The notes beneath the pieces are model-generated. The model did no database searches. It was given only the letters and a program-made list of their open reading frames with translations, and had not been told where the DNA came from. DNA of 21,670 bases from Anaerolineaceae bacterium (GTDB taxonomy: Bacteria > Chloroflexota > Anaerolineae > Anaerolineales > Villigracilaceae), in assembly GCA_009885445.1 (NCBI GenBank), contig VFKQ01000367.1, forward strand, positions 1 through 21,670, in the 5' to 3' direction. The position numbers and the translations under genes were made by a program. Of this stretch, positions 7,096 through 14,164 are shown in pieces. Position 1 is the first letter of the stretch; each line of letters opens with the position of its first letter.

Positions 7096-8084
7096 ACAAC
7101 ATGCCTTTTGTCTTGAGCCTGGCGGGCCTCTCCTTCATTATGACGGTCATTTGGGGCGGGCCGCTCTTGCGCGTTCTGCGTCATTTCAAGATCGGTAAAT
7201 TGATTCGCGTCGAGGAGCCTGGCCATCACGCGGTGAAGATGGGCACGCCCACCATGGGCGGCGTGATGTTTATTGCGCCGGTGGTTTTGCTAACTTTGCT
7301 ACTCAACTGGGCAGACTTGCAAGGCGTGGCCGGCATTGGACAATCAATCCTCGTGCCGCTGATCGTGCTGGTGTTTTTCGGCGCCCTCGGCGCAGTGGAC
7401 GACTGGCAGGGCATTCGTGGCGCGCGTCGCGGCGAAGGCATGACCGCGCGCGCCAAATTAATTTGGCAAACCGTCTTTGCGCTGATGATTGCCTATGTGC
7501 TCAAATATGGTTTGCAGGTGCCCGATTTATATTTGCCGGGTGTCAACGTGGAGTTGGCCCTCGGCCCCGTCTATGTGTTGATTGCCGCCTTCATCATCGT
7601 GGCCGAATCAAATGCGATTAACTTCACCGACGGTCTGGATGGCCTGGCCGGTCTGATCTCTGCCACAGCCTTCGCGGCCTATGGCGTGATTGCGCTCATG
7701 CAGGGACAGGTCTTTGTGGCGCGCTTTTGCTTTATCCTCGTCGGCGCGCTGTTTGGTTTTTTATGGTTCAACGCGCACCCCGCCGAACTGTTCATGGGCG
7801 ACACGGGTTCGCTGGCCCTCGGCGCGGCGCTGGGCGTTGTCGCCCTGATGACCGGTCACTGGGCGCTCTTGCCAGTGATTGGCATCGTGCCGCTCAGTGA
7901 AGCGCTCAGCTCCACATTGCAGATATTCTATTTCAAATGGACCAAAGGCAAGCGTCTCTTTAAGATGGCGCCGATTCATTTGCATTTCGAATTGCTCGGC
8001 TGGAGCGAAACGCAGGTGGTGCAACGCTTCTGGCTGATCGCATTAATGGCCGCGCTCTTCGGCGTGGCGCTGGCGTTGGTGTGA
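7092..8084 (+). CDS. mraY: Phospho-MurNAc-pentapeptide transferase MraY
   Basis: MraY transfers phospho-MurNAc-pentapeptide from UDP to undecaprenyl phosphate, forming lipid I at the cytoplasmic face of the membrane. The 330-residue polytopic protein shows about ten hydrophobic segments. Signature residues are the VDDW pair (D103, D104), NAINFTDGLDGLAG (174-187) with the third catalytic Asp region, and ELFMGDTGSLALG (232-244). The C-terminal loop reads KMAPIHLHFELLGW (291-304), whereas most MraY proteins have three consecutive histidines here; the middle one is Leu. The ATG overlaps the murF stop, implying translational coupling. A repeat-bearing spacer of 138 bp follows. Confidence 0.96.
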   Translation: MNNMPFVLSLAGLSFIMTVIWGGPLLRVLRHFKIGKLIRVEEPGHHAVKMGTPTMGGVMFIAPVVLLTLLLNWADLQGVAGIGQSILVPLIVLVFFGALGAVDDWQGIRGARRGEGMTARAKLIWQTVFALMIAYVLKYGLQVPDLYLPGVNVELALGPVYVLIAAFIIVAESNAINFTDGLDGLAGLISATAFAAYGVIALMQGQVFVARFCFILVGALFGFLWFNAHPAELFMGDTGSLALGAALGVVALMTGHWALLPVIGIVPLSEALSSTLQIFYFKWTKGKRLFKMAPIHLHFELLGWSETQVVQRFWLIALMAALFGVALALV

Positions 8085-8110
8085 TGTGAAAAATTATTCA
8101 TTACTTTTTC

Positions 8111-8199
8111 ACCGCGAAGCACAGGAAGACCGCGAAGGAAATATTTGGGCGCGAAGATTTCCCTTCGCGTCTCTAAAAAACGTTCGCGCTCTTCGCGGT
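8111..8199. repeat. CGCGAAG-type palindromic repeat before murD
   Basis: The spacer between mraY and murD is dominated by nested inverted repeats. The outer arms are ACCGCGAAG (8111-8119) and its complement (8191-8199). The inner arms are CGCGAAGG (8131-8138) and its complement (8162-8169), which extend further with a one-base bulge. It resembles the dispersed 'accgcgaagcacgcgaag' repeats common in environmental genomes. No terminator T run and no convincing promoter were seen in the spacer. Confidence 0.75.
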
Positions 8200-8222
8200 A
8201 AAGATGTTGGCGGCAACGCATT

Positions 8223-9710
8223 ATGAAAAATTGGAGCGGCACTCGTGTGCTCATCATCGGCGCCGCGCGGCAGGGGCAGGCCCTCGCTCGCTGGCTGGCG
8301 CGTCATGGCGCGCGCGTCACAGTGAACGACCTGCGTCCGCTGGACGAAATGCGCGCGGTGCAACAATCCCTCGCCGATGTGGACGTGGAATGGGTGCTCG
8401 GCGGCCACCCGCAAGAATTGCTTGAGCGCGTGGATGTCATCTGTCCCTCGGGCGGCGTGCCGCTGACCATGCCGATCGTGGCCGAAGCCCTGCGTCGCGG
8501 CATTCCGCTTTCGAACGACACGCAAATTTTTCTCGAAGCCGCGCCCTGCAAAACCATCGGCATCAGCGGCTCGGCAGGCAAGACCACCACGACGACTCTT
8601 GTTGGCGAAATGGCGAAGTTATCATTCAAAGATGAAAGCACAGAGATGAAAGATGAAAGCGATGTCCTGAGCCTGTCGAAGGGAAGAAAGAACGAAGAAA
8701 GTTCATCTCGCGGAGCGACCCTTCATCCTTCATCTTTCATCTTTCATCCTTCTGTATTCGTCGGCGGCAACATGGGTGACCCGCTGATTAATTATGTAGA
8801 CGAAATGACTTCTGATTCTCTCGCCATTCTTGAGATTTCCAGTTTTCAACTCGAGCAAATGACTCTCTCAGTGAATATCGCCGCCGTGCTCAACGTCACG
8901 CCGAATCATCTTGATCGTCACGGCACGATGTCAGCCTACACTGCGGCCAAGGCGCGCCTGCTCGATTTTCAAAATGCAGACGACATCGCCATTTTGAATC
9001 GCGACGACGACGGCAGTTGGGGACTGCGCGACCACGTGCGCGGCCACTTGCGCGCCTTCAGCCTGCGCGCGCTCGACCCCGCCCTGAGCGGCTCGTGCCT
9101 CGATGGAAATTTACTATCCCTGCGCGGCGGAGCCACGTCCACGGCATTGCTGGCCCGCGAAAAGATTCAACTGCGCGGCGAACATAATTTGAGCAACGTG
9201 CTGGCCGCCTTCGCCATCGGCTCCGCGGCAGGACTCTCCGTCGAGGCCATGCGCGCCGCCGCAGAATCATTTCGCGGCGTGGCGCATCGTTTGGAGCTGG
9301 TGCGCGAACTGCACGGCGTGCGCTGGTACAACGACTCGATTGCCACCGCTCCCGAGCGGACCATGGCCGACATCCGCTCGTTTGATGAGCCGATCGTTTT
9401 ATTGCTGGGTGGCCGTGATAAAGATTTGTCCTGGGACGATCTCGCGCAACTTGTGCATCAGCGCGTGGAGCATGTCGTGCTCTTCGGCGAGGCCGCAGAA
9501 AAAATTGAAGCGGCGCTCGGCCCGCTCGCAGGAGTCACCCGCACACAGGTGCGCTGTGAGACGTTGGAGGCGGCGATTCGCGCGGCGGCGCAGGTGGCGA
9601 GTCGCGGAGATGTCGTCTTGTTTTCACCGGGCGGCACAAGTTACGATGCGTTCAAAGATTTTGCAGAACGAGGAGAAAAGTTTAAAGCATGGGTATCTCA
9701 ACTTTCATAA
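8223..9710 (+). CDS. murD: UDP-MurNAc-L-alanine--D-glutamate ligase MurD
   Basis: MurD adds D-Glu to UDP-MurNAc-L-Ala. The 495-residue product has an N-terminal Rossmann domain (VLIIGAARQGQALARWL, 9-25), the ATP P-loop GISGSAGKTTTTT (113-125), GGNMGDPLI (181-189), EISSFQLEQM (204-213), NHLDRHGTM (228-236), and the GEHNLSNVLAA motif (319-329) of the central domain. The C-terminal domain ends in SPGGTSYDAFKDFAERGEKF. Residues of about 133-177 have no counterpart between the P-loop helix and VFVGGN; removing them gives the normal length near 450. This insert is the translation of a palindromic repeat. No ribosome binding site is clear upstream, where a repeat-filled spacer lies. The last 22 bases overlap ftsW. 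Confidence 0.93.
   Translation: MKNWSGTRVLIIGAARQGQALARWLARHGARVTVNDLRPLDEMRAVQQSLADVDVEWVLGGHPQELLERVDVICPSGGVPLTMPIVAEALRRGIPLSNDTQIFLEAAPCKTIGISGSAGKTTTTTLVGEMAKLSFKDESTEMKDESDVLSLSKGRKNEESSSRGATLHPSSFIFHPSVFVGGNMGDPLINYVDEMTSDSLAILEISSFQLEQMTLSVNIAAVLNVTPNHLDRHGTMSAYTAAKARLLDFQNADDIAILNRDDDGSWGLRDHVRGHLRAFSLRALDPALSGSCLDGNLLSLRGGATSTALLAREKIQLRGEHNLSNVLAAFAIGSAAGLSVEAMRAAAESFRGVAHRLELVRELHGVRWYNDSIATAPERTMADIRSFDEPIVLLLGGRDKDLSWDDLAQLVHQRVEHVVLFGEAAEKIEAALGPLAGVTRTQVRCETLEAAIRAAAQVASRGDVVLFSPGGTSYDAFKDFAERGEKFKAWVSQLS
8619..8753. repeat. Palindromic repeat inserted in frame in murD
   Basis: A perfect 15-bp inverted repeat (8645-8659 and 8734-8748, GATGAAAGATGAAAG and its complement) flanks 74 bases. 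Within these lies TGTCCTGAG-CCTG-TCGAAGGG (8664-8684), which recurs in reverse orientation at 12571-12591 with four central bases changed. Its translation (for example HPSSFIFHPS) is of a kind seen where dispersed repeats run through reading frames. The insert is 135 bp, a multiple of three, so the murD frame stays open. Confidence 0.85.
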
Positions 9711-10912
9711 ACCAGTCAGAAGAATCATCCGCGCGCGCGCGCAGTGTTGACCTGCCTTTGCTGTTGGCGGTGGGTTCGCTGTTGCTATTTGGTTTAATCA
9801 TGCTCTTCTCGGCCTCCTGGGATTTTTCGCTGGGCGCGTACGATTCGCCCACGTACATGTTCAACCGCCAGTTGATGTGGCTCGCGCTGGGACTCGTCGG
9901 CGCTTTCGCGCTTTCGTTCATTGATTATCATTTGTGGCGCAAGTGGATCGTGCCAATCATGATATTAACTTTGATCATGCTCGTGACTGTGTTGTTGATG
10001 AACGAGATTCGTTTTGGCGCGAAGCGCGCGTTTTTCTCCGGCTCGGTGCAACCTTCCGAGTTGGCGAAACTCGTCAGCATTATTTATTTGAGCGTGTGGC
10101 TGTATGCCAAGCGCGAGCAACTGCACGACATCAGCCTTGGTTTGATTCCGCTGGGCGTTTTGCTGGGCATCGCCGGCGGCTTGATTTACTTGCAACCCGA
10201 TCTGAGCGCCGCGGCCACATTGGTCATCATGGGCGGCCTGCTTTTCTTTTTAGCGGGCGGTGACTTGAAACAGATTTTGATTCTGCTCGCGCTGACGATG
10301 ATCGTCGGCTGGGTGGTGGTGCAAGTCAGCGCCACGGGCCAGCAACGCGTCGGTGATTTTGTGGCCGGCATCAAAGACCCCACGCAATCTTCGTATCACG
10401 TGTTGCGCTCGTTCGAGGCCATCGTGCAGGGCGGAGTCTTCGGCGTGGGTATTGGCCGCGCCGACACAAAACTGACCGGCCTGCCCGTGCCGCCCACCGA
10501 CAGTATTTTTGCGGTGCTGGCTGAGGAACTTGGTTTAATCGGCGCGATTTTTTTAATGGGCCTGTATGCCATGCTCATCTGGCGTGGACTGATTGTCGCG
10601 CGTCGCGCGCCGGATATGCTTGGTACACTGCTTGCAACCGGCCTTGTGTTGTGGATCGGCGTGGAGGCTTTAATTAACATGGCCGTGATGGTGGGTCTGA
10701 TGCCGTTTGCGGGCAACGCTCTGCCGTTTATCAGCGCGGGCGGTTCGAGTCTCACGGTGTCACTCGCGGCGATTGGAATCTTATTAAATATTTCGCGTCA
10801 ACAAAGTGTTGGCGCGCAGACAGACAATGATGAATGGAGGTCCTTCGGTGCGACTGTTAATTTGCGCGGGCGGAACGGGCGGCGGAGTGTATCCCGCACT
10901 CGCGGTGCATGA
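9689..10912 (+). CDS. ftsW: Septal peptidoglycan polymerase FtsW (SEDS)
   Basis: FtsW is a SEDS-family glycosyltransferase that polymerises lipid II at the septum together with FtsI. The 407-residue protein has about ten hydrophobic segments from residue 22 to 368. Family motifs are FGAKRAFF...QPSELAKL (109-128), the extracellular loop GLPVPPTDSIFAVLAEELG (264-282) with the conserved Asp after Thr, and ALPFISAGGSSL (344-355), where most FtsW/RodA proteins have Tyr in place of the Ala. Placement between murD and murG favours FtsW over RodA. The start overlaps murD by 22 bases. The last 65 bases overlap murG and encode a basic, probably cytoplasmic tail. Confidence 0.93.
   Translation: MGISTFINQSEESSARARSVDLPLLLAVGSLLLFGLIMLFSASWDFSLGAYDSPTYMFNRQLMWLALGLVGAFALSFIDYHLWRKWIVPIMILTLIMLVTVLLMNEIRFGAKRAFFSGSVQPSELAKLVSIIYLSVWLYAKREQLHDISLGLIPLGVLLGIAGGLIYLQPDLSAAATLVIMGGLLFFLAGGDLKQILILLALTMIVGWVVVQVSATGQQRVGDFVAGIKDPTQSSYHVLRSFEAIVQGGVFGVGIGRADTKLTGLPVPPTDSIFAVLAEELGLIGAIFLMGLYAMLIWRGLIVARRAPDMLGTLLATGLVLWIGVEALINMAVMVGLMPFAGNALPFISAGGSSLTVSLAAIGILLNISRQQSVGAQTDNDEWRSFGATVNLRGRNGRRSVSRTRGA
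10836..10850 (+). promoter_or_regulatory. Ribosome binding site fixing the murG GTG start
   Basis: GGAGGT (10836-10841) lies 6 bases before a GTG at 10848. This is one of the strongest Shine-Dalgarno sites in the window, and it places the N-terminus at MRLLICAGGTGG, as expected for MurG. The upstream in-frame ATGs at 10827 and 10830 lie before this site and would add unrelated residues. Confidence 0.88.
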
Positions 10913-11948
10913 AGCCTTGAAGACACAACGTTCAAACCTGAACGTGTTGTGGGTCGGCGGCGATGGGGGCATGGAAGCCAGCCTGGTTCAACGCGCCGGA
11001 ATTTCTTTCAAGGCAATTCCCGCCGCGGGTTTGCATGGCGTGGGCCTGCGCGCATTGCCGCGCAACTTTGCATTGCTCGCGCGCGGCTTCGCGGCCTCGC
11101 GAAAAATCCTGCGCGAATTTCGCCCCGACGTTTTATTTTTCACCGGCGGCTATCTCGCCGCGCCGATGGCGTTTGCTGGCGCGCGGATTCCGTCATTGGC
11201 TTTTGTGCCGGATGTTGAACCCGCGCTGGCGCTCAAAGCGATTGCGCCCTTGATGGACCGCGTCGCGCTGATCGGACCCGACTCAAAAAAATTTTTCTCC
11301 GCCCGCAAGCGACTCGTCGAAAGCGGCTATCCGGTTCGTGCCCACCTGTTGAGCGGGTCGCCGTCTGAGGCGCGCCTCAAACTCGGACTGCGCGCAGACA
11401 AGCCCGTCTTGCTCGTCTGGGGCGGCAGTCGCGGCGCGCGCTCGATCAATCAGGCGCTGATTCAACATTTGCCGCGAATGTTGCAACTGGCGCAAATCGT
11501 GCACATCAGCGGTGAGTTGGACTGGCCGCAAGTGCAGTCTGCGCGCGAGTCGCTGACGGTGAATCAGCAAAACGATTACCATGCTTACGCCTACTTGCAC
11601 GAAGAGATGGGCGCGGCCCTCGTCAGCGCGGATTTGGTCGTCTCACGGGCGGGCGCATCCGTCCTCGGCGAGTATCCGCTATTGGGCTTGGCGTCGATTC
11701 TTGTGCCGTATCCACATGCGTGGCGTTATCAAAAAGTCAACGCGGATGCCCTCGCCAAACGCGGCGCGGCGGTGGTGCTTGAGGATGGACGCTTAATGGA
11801 TGAACTGGCCAACGTTGTGCAAGCCCTGCTGGCCGATGCAGAAAAACTGAAAAGCCTGAGCGATGCGGCGCGCGCCCTGGCACAACCCGATGCGGCGCGG
11901 CGCATTGCAAGTCAACTTTTAGAACTGGCTGGAGAGGAACCCCTATGA
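10848..11948 (+). CDS. murG: MurG-like UDP-GlcNAc transferase, divergent
   Basis: MurG transfers GlcNAc from UDP-GlcNAc to lipid I, giving lipid II. The 366-residue product has the GT-B layout: N-terminal LLICAGGTGG (3-12), TGGYLAAPMAF (99-109), the linker GYPVR (160-164), the C-terminal GGSRGARSINQ (192-202), and the donor-site SRAGASVLGEY (266-276) with its conserved Glu followed by ILVPYPHA (284-291). Two hallmarks differ. The His of GGTGGH is Gly (G13), and the HEQN motif is replaced by PDVEP (121-125). The GTG start is set by GGAGGT at 10836. The gene overlaps ftsW by 65 bases and the next gene by ATGA. Position and length support MurG, and no other candidate for this step is in the window. 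Confidence 0.88.
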   Translation: MRLLICAGGTGGGVYPALAVHEALKTQRSNLNVLWVGGDGGMEASLVQRAGISFKAIPAAGLHGVGLRALPRNFALLARGFAASRKILREFRPDVLFFTGGYLAAPMAFAGARIPSLAFVPDVEPALALKAIAPLMDRVALIGPDSKKFFSARKRLVESGYPVRAHLLSGSPSEARLKLGLRADKPVLLVWGGSRGARSINQALIQHLPRMLQLAQIVHISGELDWPQVQSARESLTVNQQNDYHAYAYLHEEMGAALVSADLVVSRAGASVLGEYPLLGLASILVPYPHAWRYQKVNADALAKRGAAVVLEDGRLMDELANVVQALLADAEKLKSLSDAARALAQPDAARRIASQLLELAGEEPL

Positions 11949-12472
11949 TCAGCATCGTTTATGTCTTCTGGATGTACGTGATCCTTTTTGCAGTGATCGG
12001 GCTGTTGCGCGGCTGGGCCAAGGAATTGCTGGTGGGCTTCAGCGTGATCGTTGGCCTGGCGCTCAACTTTATATTGCACAAATTTGTGCCGGTGGTCTCG
12101 AGCCTGAAGGAGGCCGATTCATCGCTGTTTTGGATTCGCTCCAGCATCCTGGTCATGCTTGTTTATTTTGGATACCAGACGGTGATCAGCCTGGCGCGTT
12201 TGCAGGCCGGTGGACGCCGCGAGCGCTTGCAGGATTCGATGTTTGGTTTCTTCCTTGGTGGCATCAACGGCTATTTGATCGTGGGCACGTTATGGTATTA
12301 CCTGAGCGCGGCGAATTATCCGGGCCTTGCCATTCAACCTGCCACCGATCCCACCGTTACCGCCGCCATTAATAACCTGCTCAACATCATGCCCCCGCGC
12401 CTGCTCGGCGAACCGTGGATCTACTTCGCCGTCATCATCGTGCTGATCTTTATTCTGGTTGTTTATGTGTAG
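11945..12472 (+). CDS. CvpA family membrane protein
   Basis: The 175-residue protein has four to five hydrophobic segments (about 5-26, 30-46, 64-82, 98-118 and 155-175). Near the N-terminus it has the CvpA pattern GLLRGWAKELLVGFSVIVGL (19-38), a Gly-x-x-[RK]-G-x-x-K-E motif between two helices. CvpA was named for colicin V production in E. coli and in several bacteria affects envelope integrity; its biochemical role is not settled. Here it is translationally coupled to murG (ATGA overlap, with GAGAGGA ahead of the start), inside the cell wall cluster, which points to an envelope role. It ends with tandem stops (TAG TGA) and is followed by a 215-bp repeat-filled spacer. Confidence 0.8.
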   Translation: MISIVYVFWMYVILFAVIGLLRGWAKELLVGFSVIVGLALNFILHKFVPVVSSLKEADSSLFWIRSSILVMLVYFGYQTVISLARLQAGGRRERLQDSMFGFFLGGINGYLIVGTLWYYLSAANYPGLAIQPATDPTVTAAINNLLNIMPPRLLGEPWIYFAVIIVLIFILVVYV

Positions 12473-12687
12473 TGAATAGAGAGTAGTCTCGGTCTCGACC
12501 ACGGCACTTGCGCTCGTGGCAAGTGTACGCCGCAATGTCTCGATAAACTCGACAACCAAGAGCGCGGCTACCCTTCGATAAACTCAGGACACCGCTCGAC
12601 CACCAAGTCTCTAGTCTCTACTCCTCTAATGACCGATTACTAATTACTCCTCACTATTCTCTACTCCTCTAATTCTCTCTTTTACTT
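12473..12687. repeat. Mosaic of short repeats in the cvpA-murC spacer
   Basis: The spacer holds several repeat pieces. CACTTGC (12505-12511) and its complement (12519-12525) form a hairpin. Two related blocks beginning TCGATAAACTC and ending TCGAC-ACCAAG lie in about 12538-12608. One contains the reverse copy (12571-12591) of the repeat core found inside murD. A 16-bp direct repeat TCTCTACTCCTCTAAT occurs at 12615-12630 and 12658-12673. The last 70 bases are pyrimidine-rich and lead to the murC ATG with no Shine-Dalgarno site. No clear promoter or terminator was seen. Confidence 0.75.
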
Positions 12688-14070
12688 ATGACTCACACCC
12701 ACTTCATCGGCATCGGCGGAACCGGAATTTCTGCCATCGCACGCGTCTTGCTTGAGAGCGGACAATCCGTCTCTGGCTCAGATGCAGTGTTGTCGGCGTT
12801 TGCCGCGCAATTGCAAGCCGATGGGGCGACCGTGTTTGTGGGTCATCAGTCCGCCAACGTGGACGGCGCAGACGAAGTGGTGCGCTCCTCGGCAGTGGCC
12901 GACGACAACCCCGAAGTGGTCGAGGCGCGCAAACGCGGCATCCCTGTTTACAAACGCGCCGATTACCTGGGCCGCCTGATGGAAAATAAATTGGGCATCG
13001 CCATTGCCGGCGCGCATGGCAAGACCACCACCACCGCGATGGTCGCGTGGACGTTATTTGCGCTGGGCCGCGACCCTTCCTTCATTATTGGCTCCAGCCT
13101 CACCAACCTAAAGACCAACGCGCGCGCTGGCAAGGGCCGTCCGTTCGTGATCGAAGCGGACGAATATGACCGCATGTTCCTCGGCCTCAAGCCGCACATC
13201 GCCGTGGTCACCAATGTGGAGCACGACCACCCCGATTGTTATCCAACTTTCAAAGACATGTACACGGCCTTTGAGTCTTTTGTTAATTTACTTCCGCCAG
13301 ATGGCACATTGATCGCCTGCCTCGACGACCCGGGCGCGGCCTCGCTTTTGCACACCGCCCGCCGCGCCGGACGCAATGTCCTCGCTTACGGCTTGCAGGG
13401 CGAGTCCACGCTCAACAGTCCGCAGTGGACTCTCGCGCGCAACCTGCAAGTCAACACGCGCGGCGGTTTTGATTATGAAGTAATCTCGAATCTTTTCCCC
13501 GAAAGCGAATCGATTCCTGTTTCTCTGCAAGTGCCCGGGCGGCACAATGTGCAAAACTCGCTGGTGGCCCTCGCCGTGGCGAGTCTGCTTGGCCTGCCGC
13601 CCAAACGCGCCGCCGATGCGCTGTCAGAATTTCGCGGCACGGGCCGTCGCTTCGAAGTCATTGGCGAAGCAAATGGAATCACCATCATCAACGACTATGG
13701 ACATCACCCCACCGAAATTAAAGCGACACTCGCGGCCGCCCGCGCGCGTTATGCGGGTCGGCGACTATGGGCCGTGTGGCAACCGCACACATTTTCGCGC
13801 ACCCAAACCCTCTTCGACAGTTTTGCCACCGCCTTCACTGATGCCGACGAAGTGCTCGTCACCGAAGTGTACGCCTCGCGCGAAGCCCAACAGGATTTCT
13901 CCAGCGCGATGATCGTCAGCTCGATGCACCATGTCTCGGCGCATTTCACCGCCGAACTAAGCGACGCTACAAAGTATTTGCTCGCCCACCTGCAACCGAA
14001 CGACGTTCTCATCGTCCTTTCGGCGGGTGACGCCGACCAGGTCAGCGCGGATGTGCTGGCTGGGTTGTAG
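12688..14070 (+). CDS. murC: UDP-MurNAc--L-alanine ligase MurC
   Basis: MurC adds L-Ala, the first residue of the stem peptide, to UDP-MurNAc. The 460-residue product shows the N-terminal nucleotide-fold motif FIGIGGTGISAIA (6-18), the P-loop AGAHGKTTTT (107-116; Ala-His is typical of MurC), EADEYDRMFLGLKP (156-169), TNVEHDHPDCYPT (175-187), GRHNVQNSLVALAVAS with both conserved asparagines, and NDYGHHPTEIKATL, the MurC signature of the C-terminal domain. The ATG at 12688 gives the standard N-terminus MTHTHFIGIGG. The pyrimidine-rich upstream region has no ribosome binding site. The stop lies at the start of a repeat-containing spacer. Confidence 0.96.
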   Translation: MTHTHFIGIGGTGISAIARVLLESGQSVSGSDAVLSAFAAQLQADGATVFVGHQSANVDGADEVVRSSAVADDNPEVVEARKRGIPVYKRADYLGRLMENKLGIAIAGAHGKTTTTAMVAWTLFALGRDPSFIIGSSLTNLKTNARAGKGRPFVIEADEYDRMFLGLKPHIAVVTNVEHDHPDCYPTFKDMYTAFESFVNLLPPDGTLIACLDDPGAASLLHTARRAGRNVLAYGLQGESTLNSPQWTLARNLQVNTRGGFDYEVISNLFPESESIPVSLQVPGRHNVQNSLVALAVASLLGLPPKRAADALSEFRGTGRRFEVIGEANGITIINDYGHHPTEIKATLAAARARYAGRRLWAVWQPHTFSRTQTLFDSFATAFTDADEVLVTEVYASREAQQDFSSAMIVSSMHHVSAHFTAELSDATKYLLAHLQPNDVLIVLSAGDADQVSADVLAGL

Positions 14071-14100
14071 ACAGGTAGACAGGTAAACAGGTAAACACGT
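14069..14100 (+). repeat. 32-bp direct repeat, copy 1 (murC-murB spacer)
   Basis: This 32-base sequence is itself built of AGACAGGT / AAACAGGT / AAACACGT 8-base units. It matches 15073-15104 with a single difference. It begins within the murC stop codon and is followed after 8 bases by an AACTA-based array. Confidence 0.9.
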
Positions 14101-14108
14101 TCACGCGC

Positions 14109-14164
14109 AACTATCCAACTACCCAACTACTTAACTATCAAACTAAAAAACTAAAAAACTAAAA
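14109..14164 (+). repeat. 8-bp tandem array AACTAnnn abutting murB
   Basis: Seven consecutive 8-base units, AACTATCC, AACTACCC, AACTACTT, AACTATCA, AACTAAAA, AACTAAAA and AACTAAAA, run without interruption. The last A of the array is the A of the murB start codon. The first five bases of the unit are invariant. No Shine-Dalgarno sequence is present in this region. Confidence 0.92.

Noticed and set aside
10806..10847. Upstream murG start codons (10806, 10827, 10830)
   Set aside because: GGAGGT at 10836 with a GTG at 10848 gives the family N-terminus; the upstream starts add unrelated residues and lie before that ribosome binding site.
9689..10912. RodA instead of FtsW
   Set aside because: SEDS motifs alone do not separate them, but the location between murD and murG with ftsI in the same cluster supports FtsW.
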